From Tuctoria greenei (Eukaryota; Streptophyta; Magnoliopsida; Poales; Poaceae), in contig JAYESD010000005.1 in assembly GCA_036927565.1 (NCBI GenBank), positions 11,128,565-11,192,564 on the forward strand: a DNA stretch of 64,000 nt, read 5' to 3'. The notes beneath the pieces were generated by a model. The model saw nothing but the letters and a program-made list of their open reading frames with translations. It had not been told where the DNA came from and made no database searches. Both the position numbers and the translations under genes were made by a program. Below are positions 32,648 through 43,438 of this stretch, in pieces. Each line of letters opens with the position of its first letter. Positions within the stretch are counted from its first letter, which is position 1.

Positions 32648-34735
32648 ATGGACCGTGACAAGAAGGGAAAGGGCAAGGCTATTGAGGAGCCAGCCGCTAA
32701 GAAGCAGAAGTTCTCGAAGGAGGCGAAAAAAGCTTTGAGAGGAGCCCGAGGTGCCACTTGTTCACCGACGTTCAGTCAGGACCCGTGGGGGTCATCCAGC
32801 TGCAGCATCGAGACCGAGACTGTCAGCAGCTGACCTTCGAGAGGACAGGGCGGCCCAGAGAGCCGTCTATGAGATGGACACCAACGTCCGTGTTGCTGAG
32901 GGTGTCCGCCTGACCGATTACAGGAAGATGAAGGCCAAGCATCTCAGGAAGCTCAGATGGAGTATTCTGCTTGAGGAGTGGTTCCTGCAGCCCAGAGAGG
33001 CACTTGTGGACAGCCGCTTTTGGACCCTGACACAGGCGTCATTGTACGAGACTTATAGACGTCGGGGCCATAAGCTCTTCTAGCACAATTTCCTGGATTG
33101 GGATCAGCTTGCACTGGCAGCCGAGACGGAGATACGCCCTTACTTTGAGAGGTATAGAGGGCTAGTGGAGCTGATGTCTTACGAGAGGAGTGCCTACATG
33201 GAGGACTGGGTCCGAGTATTCTATGCCACACTCTACATCTCTGAGGGCCGCAGATCCATTGACTTCATGTTTATGGGCTAGCATCACCACCTGACCAGGC
33301 AGACTTTGGGACAGCTGCTAGGCGTGGATCTTCACGACACATGCTTACACGAGAGAGTGTATGGACAGGCTGACCCACTGAGGAGACCACTCACTGGAGG
33401 TGTGGCACCACCACTTGAGGAGATACGCTCACTGTTCGCTCAGCCTTTCTCTCCAGACCAGTCGAGGGTACCAGCACTACTCCCTCCAGTTGTGCGCACT
33501 GTGCACCTTGCCTTGCATCGCACACTTTTGCCGAGGTCCGGATACCTTGAGGGGTTCACCAGCTTACAGTAGACTCTCATTTCTATGTAATGAACGGGAT
33601 GAAGTTCGATATTGTGGACATTCTCATTTGTGAGATGGAGGACGTAATCACTGATGGAGTTGGGATGATGAGGCTGCTTGTGTTTTGTCACTGGATCAGT
33701 TACTTGCCCTACATGGTAGCTCCAGAGGGGTCCACTGTGCGTGACAGTCTCACCGACGAGAGCGTCACACGGTTCGGCCACTATCGTGCTCCAGCTCCTG
33801 GAGACCGCCGCCTTGGCCGTCCAGTTGAGCATCAGGTCCGTGCCCGTCTCTCAGAGGAAGACTGGTCAGACCTGGAGGAGGAAGACGAGAGACTAGCAAA
33901 GGCAGAGGCTCAGGGTGAGGATCTACAACATATTTGGTCCAAGAGTGACACCAGCGACAGTGTCGAGGAGTACTTTCCGCCTCCTCCCTCACCCAGGCAG
34001 CACGATGCGGAGGCTGGAGGCTTGACTGTGCCACCTCCTACTCCACCTCCGGTGTCAGAGGCACAAGTCTCTCAGCCGTCCGAGCTCACCTCCCTACTCC
34101 AGCAGATGGTTGAGCAGTAGCGTCTGGACCGGCTTGCAGCTGAGCAGGCCCGAGCTGAGCAGGCTGCACGTCTCTTGGAGCTCCAGCAGCAGCAGCAGGA
34201 GAGGCAGCGACAGAGAGCCCGTGAGAGGCGAGAGGACACTGACAGGCTGACTAGACTGATTGATCGGATGCACCAGCGCTCTCTCGATCAGCAGCAGTAG
34301 ACGCAACAGACGATGATGGGCATCCTGGGGTTGATCACCAACATCTACACGCAGACTGGGATTGCCCTGCCGTCGCAGCTTCCAGGCCTTGCTCCAGATC
34401 TGCCTATCCTGGCACCAGCTTCAGCACCAGTGCCGACTACGCCAATCCCGACGATCAACATGTCACCTCTGCTAGCTCCAGGCACTCCTATCCACTCTCC
34501 TCTGCCGGCTACGACGCTCTTCCAGCAGACTCCAGCATTTGTTCTCAGTGCCTCTCTTCATGCAGTCCAGTCTCAGCAGGCATCGACAGCGGCTCCCGCA
34601 GTACCCGCCACCTCTACTCCAGCTTCGGCAGCAGCATGTAGCAGCTCTGACGACAGCACCCCCGACGGTGACCAGTTCGTCATCGCCCCGAGCGCTCAGG
34701 ATCTTAGGCACTCAGCTTCCTTTTTGGTGTCCTGA
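32648..34735 (+). pseudogene. Env-position extra ORF of element D (Sirevirus third ORF)
   Basis: From MDRDKKGKGKAIEEPAAKKQ (ATG 32648) a protein can be followed through three frame segments: Lys-rich start, a globular middle (YRKMKAKHLRKLRWSILLEE; YMEDWVRVFYATLYISEGRR; 32830-33572), a second segment (VFCHWISYLPYMVAPEGS; 33590-34120), a Gln/Arg-rich coiled coil (34120-34300) and a Pro/Ala/Ser-rich tail. Stops at 33081, 33279, 33570 and 34118 and a shift near 32800 break it. Sireviruses often have an ORF here, sometimes called env-like; I see no clear signal peptide or membrane anchor, so an envelope role is unproved. Confidence 0.65.
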
Positions 34736-34739
34736 TGCC

Positions 34740-35036
34740 AAAGGGGGAGAAGAGTCAAGGGAAGGATAGCTTAGTCTCAGGGGGAGTGCTAGCTGTATGG
34801 GGAGTCTATCTTTTTGGGAGTCCTTTTGTAATTTGGAGATTTGCTATTCTTTTGCTATTTATTGAGTATTCGTGTGCCACTTAATTCTCTTTAGTTATTG
34901 ATCGTTTTTGAGCCTTCAAGTTTAAGTGTGCCAAATTTTGTACTTATTGCATATCCTCTTGGGTATTGTATTCTCAAATTCATTACTATTATGCTTTACT
35001 TGTTGTGTTGTCATCAATCACCAAAAAGGGGGAGAT
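34740..35036 (+). other. Multiple polypurine tracts before the 3' LTR of element D
   Basis: AAAGGGGGAGAAGA at 34740, CAGGGGGAGTG at about 34778, and the final AAAAAGGGGGAGAT at 35023-35036 touching the LTR. Repeated tracts are a described Sirevirus trait; the last one should prime plus-strand DNA. Confidence 0.8.
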
Positions 35037-36479
35037 TGAAAGCATCTAGGCCCCCATGAGGTATGGTTCGGTGATTAATGACAACCGTTGGATATTACTA
35101 ATGAATTTGTAGATGCAAGGTCTCTCATATCACTCATCACAATCAAATGAAATCTATATGAATATCATCTATTGCTCATTGGATATAATTGGAGACCCCT
35201 AAACAATCATTCTATGAGGTCAATCGATTTTCATGAAGATTAGAAGAAGAAGCTCATATGTCAAAATTATTCAACCAATATTGACAGCACTCAATGCTTG
35301 ATAATCATCAGAAGAATATTTCAAACCAATGTATAAGAGGTCACTCGAGAAAATTCCAAAAGAATCACTTAGAACAACTCGAAGCAAACAAAATCAACTC
35401 ACCGGATCAACCGATGTTTCCAGAAAACAATACATCGGTCGAGTTGGTTTAGCAAAAGAAGAAGACCTCAAAAAAAAGTACTCACCGGATCATCCGATGA
35501 TGAAGGGGATGTTACATCGGTCCATCAGTACAGTAAGCAATCTCCCTGGACCAAGTGTAACACCGGACCATCCGATGTACAACTATAAACACATCGGTCA
35601 ATCACTCCAGTAAGCATTAATTCTGAACAAATTTAGGATGAAGTGCCACTGGATCATCCGATGGAAGGAAAGTGAAACATCGGTCTAACAACGGTCATAT
35701 CTGACACAGTGACATCAGCTAATTTGGATTCGACCGATGATAACTGAAGGGAGAACATCGGATCATCCGGTGTTCGAAGAACAGTGATGTCAGCCTACTT
35801 TTCCAACGGCTATTTCGTGGATGCTGGCTATTTATACCCCTTCAACCAGTCTATTCGACAAGTCTTGACAACCAGAGCTACTCTACACATTCTCAAGCAT
35901 TCAATACGTTGAGCCAACACTTCTACATCATCTACACCACTTACACACCAAGAGATAGGCTAGAACTTGCTAGAGATAGTGCTTGTGTGCTTCCATTCTT
36001 GGTGATTGGAGTCTCTAGTGTAGTGAGAGCTGTAAGGGAGTGTCCCTTGGTGATTGTATTGGAGAGAGCCTTCCGGAGCTTGCCAAGACGGTTGTGGAAG
36101 CCCGGAGGATCCAAATTGTACAAGGCTTGAGCTCCACCTTGCCGAGGTTGGCGAACGGAGAAGTATAGTGAAGATTCCTGGTCTCGGTGACTTGGGAGTG
36201 GCTATACCCTTTGGTGGGTGCCACAACGTGGATGTAGGAAGATCTTGACGATCTTGCCGAACCACGGGATAAATATCTGTGTCTTCATGTCTCCTCGGGA
36301 GTTTGCGCTTTTCTCCTCTCCCTTTCCACTTATGCATTTCATATACCGCAAAGTTACTATTCACTTGAATGCATAGGTTGTTGTCATAGGGAATTGGGCT
36401 TTTAGTAATTAAGTTTTTATTGCTTTAATTTTTGAAAAGAAGCCCAATTCACCCCCCTCTTGGGCATTCGATCCTTACA
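35037..36479 (+). repeat. 3' LTR of element D (1443 bp)
   Basis: It is nearly identical to 24448-25875, with scattered substitutions and a 12-13-base insertion at about 36428-36440. The palindromic motif cluster recurs at about 35400-35772. Confidence 0.92.
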
Positions 36480-36484
36480 AACTT

Positions 36485-36590
36485 CAATCACAAATCTTGT
36501 TTTTACCCTTTTTATAGAATATGACCTTAATCTTTCAAGTATAGATTTATCAATAAGTGAAGCTTCCTCATTAGACATGTTAATGGCAGC
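36485..36590 (-). pseudogene. CLASSY/DRD1-like fragment (part 2)
   Basis: Between element D and element B. Read leftward it gives NMSNEEASLIDKSILERLRS and then KTRFVIEV, a segment of the CLSY helicase region that directly precedes the LCEALRE part at 24447. It links parts 1 and 3 and shows that D and B both inserted in one exon. Confidence 0.8.
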
Positions 36591-37439
36591 TGTCGGTACC
36601 CTAAAAACCGTACACCACCTGAGGTTACAAAGATCTCGAGGGAAGGCCGTCTACTTGGATTGAAGACCCTCGGAGGCCCACTTAACAAACATGACCGGAC
36701 CTGCTTCTCCAACATGGTTAATCCCTAGGTCGCCACGTGTACTGCCAAACCGGAGCTACCGCCCACAAGGGGGAAGCTCCGGGCCAGGTACCGAAATGGC
36801 ACCTCCGGACTTAACCCCTGACCGAGAGAAGCTCCGGACCTGACATGTGTCAGATAGCCCCGGAGCTACCTGCTTCCCACAGCAAGCTCCGGAGCTACCA
36901 CGTGTCCAAACGTCGGAGCTGGCAGCCTCTAACCTCCGGAAGACCTTGTAACGGCTCCGGATCTTCAAAGGAGAGCCAAGGACTTCAAGACCCGATTAAG
37001 CGTCATTAATGCCATATTAGTAACGCTTAAACGGACGATCTTAACACCAGTAACGGCACTGTCGGAGCCCGTTACAGAATCATTAACAGCAATTAATCGT
37101 GTATCAATACTAGTAACCGCCAGGGCCACATGTCGGGTCAGGCTAGCTTGTAACGGTCTGTCCTTGTACTATAAAAGGACAGGCCGACGATACACGCGGG
37201 ACAGGCGTTCACGGACGTTCACAGACGTTGACAGGCAATCATACGTGACAAGCTAATACAACACCAACACACCCGTGGAGTAGGGTATTACGCTCAGGCG
37301 GCCCGAACCACGTAGATCCTTGTGTCTCCTATGTTAAATCACAATTCACCTTCTTGAGTCTCCGCGCGCCCACACCGAACCACAAACTCCTTCAACACTT
37401 TAGCAGTGTCAGGAGATCTGCCGACTCCAACAGTCGACA
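36591..37439 (+). repeat. 5' LTR of element B (849 bp)
   Basis: Boundaries are TG at 36591 and CA at 37439. The TATA box ATAAAAGG is at 37171. U3 has repeated ACGTG words (CCACGTGTAC near 36734, CCACGTGTCC near 36898) and repeated GAGCTACC/GGAGCTCCGG words. Confidence 0.93.
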
Positions 37440-37458
37440 GTTGGCGCGCCAGGTAGGG
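37440..37458 (+). other. Primer-binding site of element B
   Basis: GTTGGCGCGCCAGGTAGGG directly follows the LTR. The same core follows the E LTR. The matching tRNA was not assigned here. Confidence 0.75.
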
Positions 37459-37477
37459 ACGCCTGAGATTTTCGAGA

Positions 37478-38815
37478 ATGGTGAACTCCGCGGATGGATC
37501 ATCCAACGGCCAACCTGCTGCTCAGGTTGTTGGGGGCAATCCCTCCAACAGGCAGCCACCAGCGGGAGCCTCAGCACCAGCAGGAGCCACACTCCCACCA
37601 CCACCATCTTCTCCAGCAAATCGTGCTGGGCAACGTGATGGTGCGCCGGCGTCACTTACTGCGTTGGCAAGTCATGACAACCCGGAACTAGCGCTCCATG
37701 CAGCGCGTGCTCTTCTCCAATGCCCACCACCTCCGGATGCATCTCGAGATGCAATGGAGCAGTGGAGGGCCGATGTGGAGCATTTGGTCGCAGCAGCGGC
37801 CGAACGCCTCAACAACCAGGGTCCTCCTCCTTCGGGACGAGCCCCGTCGCAGCAGCGAACTTTGTCAGGTAGACTTAGTCCGCACGTCTCCAACAACAGG
37901 AGACGATCTGCGTCACAACAGGTGACGTCGTTGCCCTCTGGGGCACGACGCACCCATACGATATCCAGGCTTTCGACTCATGACCTCCGGGCGGAGCTTG
38001 ATCGCCGATACCGCCAACAGGATGGCCATGTCCATATCGAGCGCGCTCGTGAAAGACGAGAAGCTCAGGACCTTTCTACTCTGGAAGGAGTAGGAGGAGG
38101 CTGTTCGGCCCTAGCCATGCACCTGCGCATGGTTAGATGGCCACAGAAGTTCCGGCCACACCTGCCGGAAAAATTCGACGGGACTGTCAACCCCGCCGAA
38201 TTCCTTCAGATATACTCCACTGCAATCTTGGCAGCTGGAGGAAACGAGGCTGTAATGGCCAATTACTTTCCAGTGGCCTTAACTGGGACCGCCAGGTCCT
38301 GGTTTATGAGCCTTCCACCCAACTCTATCAACAGTTGGGAGGAGCTGTGCCGTCAGTTCACTGCCAACTTCGGGAGTTCATACACCCGACCAGGCACTGA
38401 ACTGGACCTTTTTGCGGTCGTGCAAAAAGGGGGAGAATCTTTGCGGTCCTTCATCCAAAGGTTCTCTCAGGTACGCAACACAATCCCTTCTATCTCAAGC
38501 GCTTCTGTCATTGTGGCATTCAGACAGGGCGTACAGGACAAGAAGATGTTAGAGAAGCTGGCGATCAAAGAGATCACCAGCGTCACGGAACTCTTCAGCC
38601 TGGCAGACAAATGTGCCAGAGCTGCGGAGGGTCGTGAAATGCACTCCAAACCAGCCTCGGAGGATCACAAGAAATCCTCCAAAGAAGAAGCCACTACCTC
38701 CGGGGGTGGCAAGAAGAAAAAGAAGACCAACGGCAAGAAGAAGCCGTCGGCCGGCACATCCAACGTTGCAGCTGTTGCAACTCCGGGTGGCCGGGGGCCA
38801 CGCCCCGAGAAGTGA
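37478..38815 (+). CDS. Gag of element B (Retrotrans_gag domain)
   Basis: 445 aa from ATG 37478, 38 bp after the LTR. The N-terminal third is low-complexity Pro/Ala/Ser. The capsid-like Retrotrans_gag core spans about residues 220-380: KFDGTVNPAEFLQIYSTAIL, ARSWFMSLPPNSINSWEELC, SLRSFIQRFSQVRNTIPSIS. The basic tail KKKKKTNGKKK suggests nucleic-acid binding. The TGA at 38813 is probably an acquired stop, since the reading frame goes on without a shift into CGKPKVWCPIHKTGSHGLED, a zinc-knuckle-like region and the protease. Confidence 0.9.
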   Translation: MVNSADGSSNGQPAAQVVGGNPSNRQPPAGASAPAGATLPPPPSSPANRAGQRDGAPASLTALASHDNPELALHAARALLQCPPPPDASRDAMEQWRADVEHLVAAAAERLNNQGPPPSGRAPSQQRTLSGRLSPHVSNNRRRSASQQVTSLPSGARRTHTISRLSTHDLRAELDRRYRQQDGHVHIERARERREAQDLSTLEGVGGGCSALAMHLRMVRWPQKFRPHLPEKFDGTVNPAEFLQIYSTAILAAGGNEAVMANYFPVALTGTARSWFMSLPPNSINSWEELCRQFTANFGSSYTRPGTELDLFAVVQKGGESLRSFIQRFSQVRNTIPSISSASVIVAFRQGVQDKKMLEKLAIKEITSVTELFSLADKCARAAEGREMHSKPASEDHKKSSKEEATTSGGGKKKKKTNGKKKPSAGTSNVAAVATPGGRGPRPEK

Positions 38816-39895
38816 CCTCGACCGTCTTCCAAAGACTGTGGCAAACCCAAAGTGTGGTGTCCCATTCACAAAACGGGCAGCCACGGTTTGGAAGACTGCC
38901 GGGAGGTCCAAAACCTTGTCGAGCGCTACAGCAAGCGCCGGGAAGGGTCCCCTTTCCGACAGAGGGAAGGAAAACAGAAGGTCGACGAAGCTCCGGCTGA
39001 AGAGGAGTTAGGGTTTCAGGACCCCAAAAAGGTCCTGAAGGCCGTCTACACCTCCGTCGACGATGACTCTGACGTCTCTGACAACGAGCGTCGGAAAACC
39101 ATGAACACCATTTTTGGTGGATCATGGGACATCACCTCCCGTCGCGTCATCATGACTATGCGGCGGGATATGGCTGCTGTAGCTCCTACAGCTAGACCGG
39201 AGCCACATCGAAAGTGGATGGACACATCCATCACTTTTGATGCTTCGGACTGTCCTCGAAGCATGGTCGGAGCTGGACAGTTACCTTTGATGGTATCTCC
39301 CACCATCAATAACATCCAGCTCCATCATGTTATGGTGGACGGAGGTTCGGGGCTGAACCTCATAAGATTTGAAGCTTTTACCAAGCTTCAGCTCCGACCT
39401 TCGGATCTCCAGCCCTCTCGACCTTTCTCCGGAGTAGGTCCGGGGGCCATTACCCCACTCGAAGCTATAACTCTCCCCGTTACCTTCGGGACACGGGAGA
39501 AGTATCGCACCGAGAAGTTGGTCTTCGACGTCGCTCAGATCCACTTACCATTCAACGCCATCTTGGGTAGACCTGCCCTATACAAATTTATGGCAGTTGC
39601 TCATTATGGATACCTGGTGTTGAAGATGCCAACACCAGTAGGCGTTCTCCGGATCCGCGGAGATCGCACCGCCGGAGTAACTGCTCTGGAGGAGCTCCAT
39701 GCACTCACCACGGTGCAAGAGGAGGACTCCAGACAGGAGCAAGCTCCGAAACCCCCGAGCATTCGTCAACGAGGCTCAACCTCTGCACCCCGTGTGCAGC
39801 CAAGCGGCGACGCCGACATTCCCGTCAAAGTCGTCCAAATTGGTTCCAATGCCGCTCAAACCACCCGTATATCGGGAGGGTTGAACGACAAATAG
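38816..39895 (+). CDS. Pol of element B: zinc region and aspartic protease
   Basis: Same frame as gag. CPIHKTGSHGLEDC is a knuckle-like CX3HX4HX4C. Protease region: FDASDCPRSMVGAGQLPLMV then HHVMVDGGSGLNLI (about 39330), where the active-site D-S/T-G triad is DGG, and NAILGRPALYKF (about 39560), the ILG motif of retropepsins. In Tat/Athila-type elements DGGSGLNLI is usual. The TAG at 39893 follows NDK and is followed in frame by ELALITFLRANVDVFAW; a CAG-to-TAG change is likely. Confidence 0.85.
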   Translation, partial: PRPSSKDCGKPKVWCPIHKTGSHGLEDCREVQNLVERYSKRREGSPFRQREGKQKVDEAPAEEELGFQDPKKVLKAVYTSVDDDSDVSDNERRKTMNTIFGGSWDITSRRVIMTMRRDMAAVAPTARPEPHRKWMDTSITFDASDCPRSMVGAGQLPLMVSPTINNIQLHHVMVDGGSGLNLIRFEAFTKLQLRPSDLQPSRPFSGVGPGAITPLEAITLPVTFGTREKYRTEKLVFDVAQIHLPFNAILGRPALYKFMAVAHYGYLVLKMPTPVGVLRIRGDRTAGVTALEELHALTTVQEEDSRQEQAPKPPSIRQRGSTSAPRVQPSGDADIPVKVVQIGSNAAQTTRISGGLNDK

Positions 39896-41240
39896 GAACT
39901 CGCGCTCATCACTTTCCTCCGGGCTAATGTTGACGTGTTTGCCTGGCAACCGTCACAAATGCCTGGGATCCCCAGGGAAGTGATTGAGCACAATCTGAAG
40001 ATTTACCCTGATGCTCGGCCTGTGCATCAGAAGCCTCGGAAGCAATCCGTAGAGCGGCAGAACTTCATCCGACAAGAAGTGAAGAAGTTGCTCGAAGCCG
40101 GATTCATCCGAGAAGTCTTCCATCCAAAATGGCTGGCGAACCCAGTCGTTGTGCCCAAGGCCGGCGAGAAGCTTCGGATGTGCATCGACTACACCACACT
40201 AAATAAGGCATGTCCAAAAGATCCATTCCCACTACCTAGAATAGATCAGATAGTGGATTCCACCTCCGGGTGTGAGTTACTGTGTTTCCTAGATGCATAT
40301 TCTGGGTATCATCAAATCAGGATGTCTAGGGAGGATGAAGAGCATACTTCATTCATCACAGTAGATGGATTGTATTGTTACACAGACATGCCATTTGGTC
40401 TCAAGAATGCAGCTTCAACTTTTGTACGAGCTATGTACAAAACTTTTGAAGAACTCATCAGAGACATAGTGGAAGTGTACGTCGATGACATCGTGGTCAA
40501 GGTCAAGAACAAGGAGTCCCTCTTGGACACCTTGCAGGCTGTCTTCGACAAGTTGCGGGCCACCCACACGAAGCTAAACCCAGACAAGTGTGTCTTCGGG
40601 GTTAGCTCCGGAAAACTTCTTGGTTTCCTGGTAAGTCACCGGGGCATAGAGGCTAATCCGGCGAAGATAAAAGCCATTGAAGACATGCGGCCACCAACCC
40701 GCATCAAAGACGTCCAAAAGTTAACTGGGTGTCTAGCGGCCCTCAGCCAGTTCATATCAAGACTGGCGGAACGGGCACTTCCCTTCTTCAAGTTGTTGAG
40801 GAAGTCCGGACCATTCCAATGGTCCGAAGAAGCAGAGAAGGCATTCCAGGAGCTGAAACAGTTCCTCACCACCCTACCAATTCTGGTAGCTCCGAACCCT
40901 GGTGAGCCTTTGTTGCTTTACATTTCAGCTACTGACGAGGTCGTCAGTATGGTTCTGGTTGCGGAGAGACTGGAACTACCCCATAATCAGGAATCCAGAC
41001 CCCTTCAGGAGGGTCTGGAGGTTCCTGAAAGTGAGTCTGGGTCCCAGCTCCCAGACTCAAATCCACAAGAAGTCACTTCAGAAGACCCAGACTCCTCTAA
41101 GAGGGTCCAGGTCATTTCTGAAGAAGCTCCGGGTTCCTCCAGCCAGAACCCGGAAGTCCCCGAAGAGAATCTGGACTCCTCCGACAGGGTCCGGATCAAT
41201 GAAGAGGAAACCCCGGACCCCTCCGGGAGGGTCCGGACCA
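39896..41240 (+). CDS. Pol of element B: reverse transcriptase with acidic repeat insert
   Basis: RT motifs in order: WLANPVVVPKAGEKLRMCID, KDPFPLPRIDQIVDSTSGC, FLDAYSGYHQI, MPFGLKNAASTFVRAM and VEVYVDDIVVKVKNK (about 40475), with an intact YVDD box; then GFLVSHRGIEANPAKIKAI. After ATDEVVSMVLVAER an unusual segment of about 95 residues, acidic and Pro/Ser-rich with repeated DSS.RV and NPEVPEE words (40970-41240), precedes the conserved RPVYFISEVLHDAKTRYLEV. The insert is also in element C. Apart from flanking stops this domain is open and all core residues are present. Confidence 0.9.
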
Positions 41241-42040
41241 TTCAACGCCCGGTATACTTCATCAGTGAAGTATTACATGATGCCAAGACTCGATATCTAG
41301 AGGTGCATAAGCTGCTTTATGCAGTTCTTATTGCCTCCAGGAAGCTTCGACACTACTTCCAAGCTCAAAAAGTCTCGGTGGTGACCTCCTATCCACTTTG
41401 AGCGATCTTGCATAATCCCAATTCAACTGGGAATATTGCAAAGTGGGCAGCGGAATTGGCTGAATTCGATCTCGAATTCATTCCGAGGCAAGCAATCAAG
41501 AGTCAAGCGTTGGCAGATTTCGTGGCGGAATGGACTCCCTCTCCATCAAACCCTGGGGGCCCCAGTGAACAGAAGACAGAGCATCAAGCTCCAACCTTCA
41601 CCGAGCCTCACTGGACCCTCTACTTCGATGGCTCCATGCAGAAGCAGGGGGCCGGAGTTGGAATCCTTCTCCTTGCACCGACTGGGGAGAAGGTGAAATA
41701 CATGGTGCACCTTGACTTCAAGGCAACCAACAACATGACGGAGTATGAAGCACTCATCTACGGACTAAAGGTGGCACTGTCATACGGTGTCAAGCAACTG
41801 CTGGTCAAAGGAGATTCATAGCTCATCATCAAGCAGGTGAAGGGTGAATGCTCCTGCAATAATCTCCAGCTAGCTGCTTACCTCCTTGAAGTCCAGAGGC
41901 TTCAGAAGGACTTTGAAGTCCTAGACCTCCACCATGTTGAGCGTGCCCACAACACTGAAGCTGACGAACTCTCGAAGAAAGCGTCAACCGGAGCTCCAGC
42001 TCCTGAAGGAACTTTTGTCCGGAGATTGTCGAAACCCACA
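41241..42040 (+). CDS. Pol of element B: tether and RNase H, two in-frame stops
   Basis: RPVYFISEVLHDAKTRYLEV and ASRKLRHYFQA complete the RT connection. A TGA at 41399 (element C reads Arg here) then NPNSTGNIAKWAAELAEFDL. RNase H proper: TLYFDGSMQKQGAGVGILL (first Asp), NNMTEYEALIYGLKVAL (Glu), LLVKGDS then TAG at 41819 where C has Gln, and AHNTEADELSKKA (last Asp). All four acidic residues are present, so the domain is dead only because of the stops. Confidence 0.88.
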
Positions 42041-42129
42041 GTTCAGCCTGCCGAACTGAACGAAGGGGGCGAGATCAGCATCCCGAAGCTGACGGTTCCG
42101 ATGGCCTTGTTACCATGGCAGCCATCAAG

Positions 42130-43438
42130 GGTCGTAAGTGCTGCCGAAAGCTCCGAGCAACCCAGCACGCAAGACTCAAATGCTCAAGTCAGTTCCGATG
42201 CATGGATCTCGGAGATCCGGAACTACTTGAAAGACAACATCCTTCCTGACGATGATGTATCCGCTGACCGAGTAGTCAGATTGGCTAAAAGATACATGCT
42301 GGTACAAGGGGATCTCTACCGGCGCGGTGCCAACGGCATCCTAATGCGGTGCATCACAAGGGAAGAAGGCTGCGAGCTCCTCGCAGAAATCCATGGAGGC
42401 GAGTGTGGGAACCACGCATCTTCCCGCACGCTGGTCGGAAAAGCCTTTCGACATGGCTTCTACTGGCCTACAGCGCTCCAGGATGCCACTGAGCTGGTGA
42501 AGAAATGCGAAGCATGCCAATTTCATGCAAAGCAAATTCATACACCTGCTCAGCCCTTACAAATGATACATCCTACATGGCCCTTCGCTGTGTGGGGGAT
42601 GGACATCTTGGGACCCTTCCAAAGAGCCGTCGGAGGTTACAAGTTCCTGTACGTCGCCATTGACTAGTTCACCAAGTGGCCGGAAGCAACTCCAGTTGTG
42701 ACGATCAACAAGCAATCTGCTATCAACTTTCTGCAATCCATTGTAAGCAGATTCGGAGTCCCAAACAAGATCATCACTGATAATGGGACTCAATTCACAA
42801 GCTCCGCATTCCAAGGATATTGCAAAGACCTCGGCACACAAGTTTGCTACGCCTTCGTAGCTCATCCAGCCAGCAATGGCCAAGCCGAGAGAGCAAATGC
42901 AGAAATCCTTAAAGGACTCAAAACGCGCACCAATGAGCGCTTGAAAAAGCATGGAGCCAACTGGATCGAAGAGCTTCCGCCCACTCTATGGGCCAACAGG
43001 ACTTCTCCAAACCGGTCAACCGGAGAAACACCCTTCTTTCTGGTGTACGGAGCTGAAGCAATCCTTCCTACGGAAATCACCTTGGGTTCGCTCCGGGTCC
43101 GGACCTTCGACGAAGCCGCGCAGGACCAGCTCCGGCGTGAAGACCTAGACCTCCTCGAGGAGGGAAGGTGCCAAGTAGCTGTTCGGAATGCCCGATATCG
43201 CCAAGCTCTACGGCGTTATCACCAGCGGCATGTACACAATCGACAGCTCGAGGAAGGCGATCTGGTGCTACGGAGAATACTATCCAGAGAAGGGTTAAAC
43301 AAACTCTCCCCCGGCTGGGAGGGGCCCTTTCGAGTGATCAAAGTATCCCGTCCCGGAAGCGTTCACTTGGCTACCGAGGATGGGACACCTCTCCCAAATC
43401 CTTGGAACATCGAGCACCTCCGTAAGTTCTACACTTAA
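42130..43438 (+). CDS. Pol of element B: integrase, one in-frame stop
   Basis: H2C2 zinc domain: ILMRCITREEGCELLAEIHG, GNHASSRTLV, FYWPTALQDATELVKKCEAC (about 42330-42520). Catalytic core: WGMDILGPF (Asp, about 42600), ITDNGTQF (Asp, 42776) and GQAERANAEILKGL (Glu, about 42885), giving the DDE set. A TAG at 42665 replaces the Lys of DKFTKW (Lys in C). C-terminal GPFRVIKVSRPGSVHL is the GPF/Y motif of gypsy integrases, and the frame ends naturally at 43436-43438. No chromodomain follows, as expected for Tat. Confidence 0.9.

Larger units (their letters stand above)
24448..36479 (+). mobile_element. Element D: Sirevirus-type Ty1/copia retrotransposon with env-position ORF
   Basis: 12.0 kb with LTRs of 1428 and 1443 bp, an initiator-tRNA-Met primer site, and a 5-bp target duplication AACTT (24443-24447 and 36480-36484). 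The order gag, protease, integrase, reverse transcriptase, RNase H is copia. Long LTRs with repeated palindromic motifs, several AAGGGGGAGA tracts, a gag with two zinc knuckles and a 3.7-kb tail with an extra ORF after pol are Sirevirus traits. The coding regions carry several frameshifts and stops. The LTRs are very alike, so insertion was not ancient. Confidence 0.9.
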
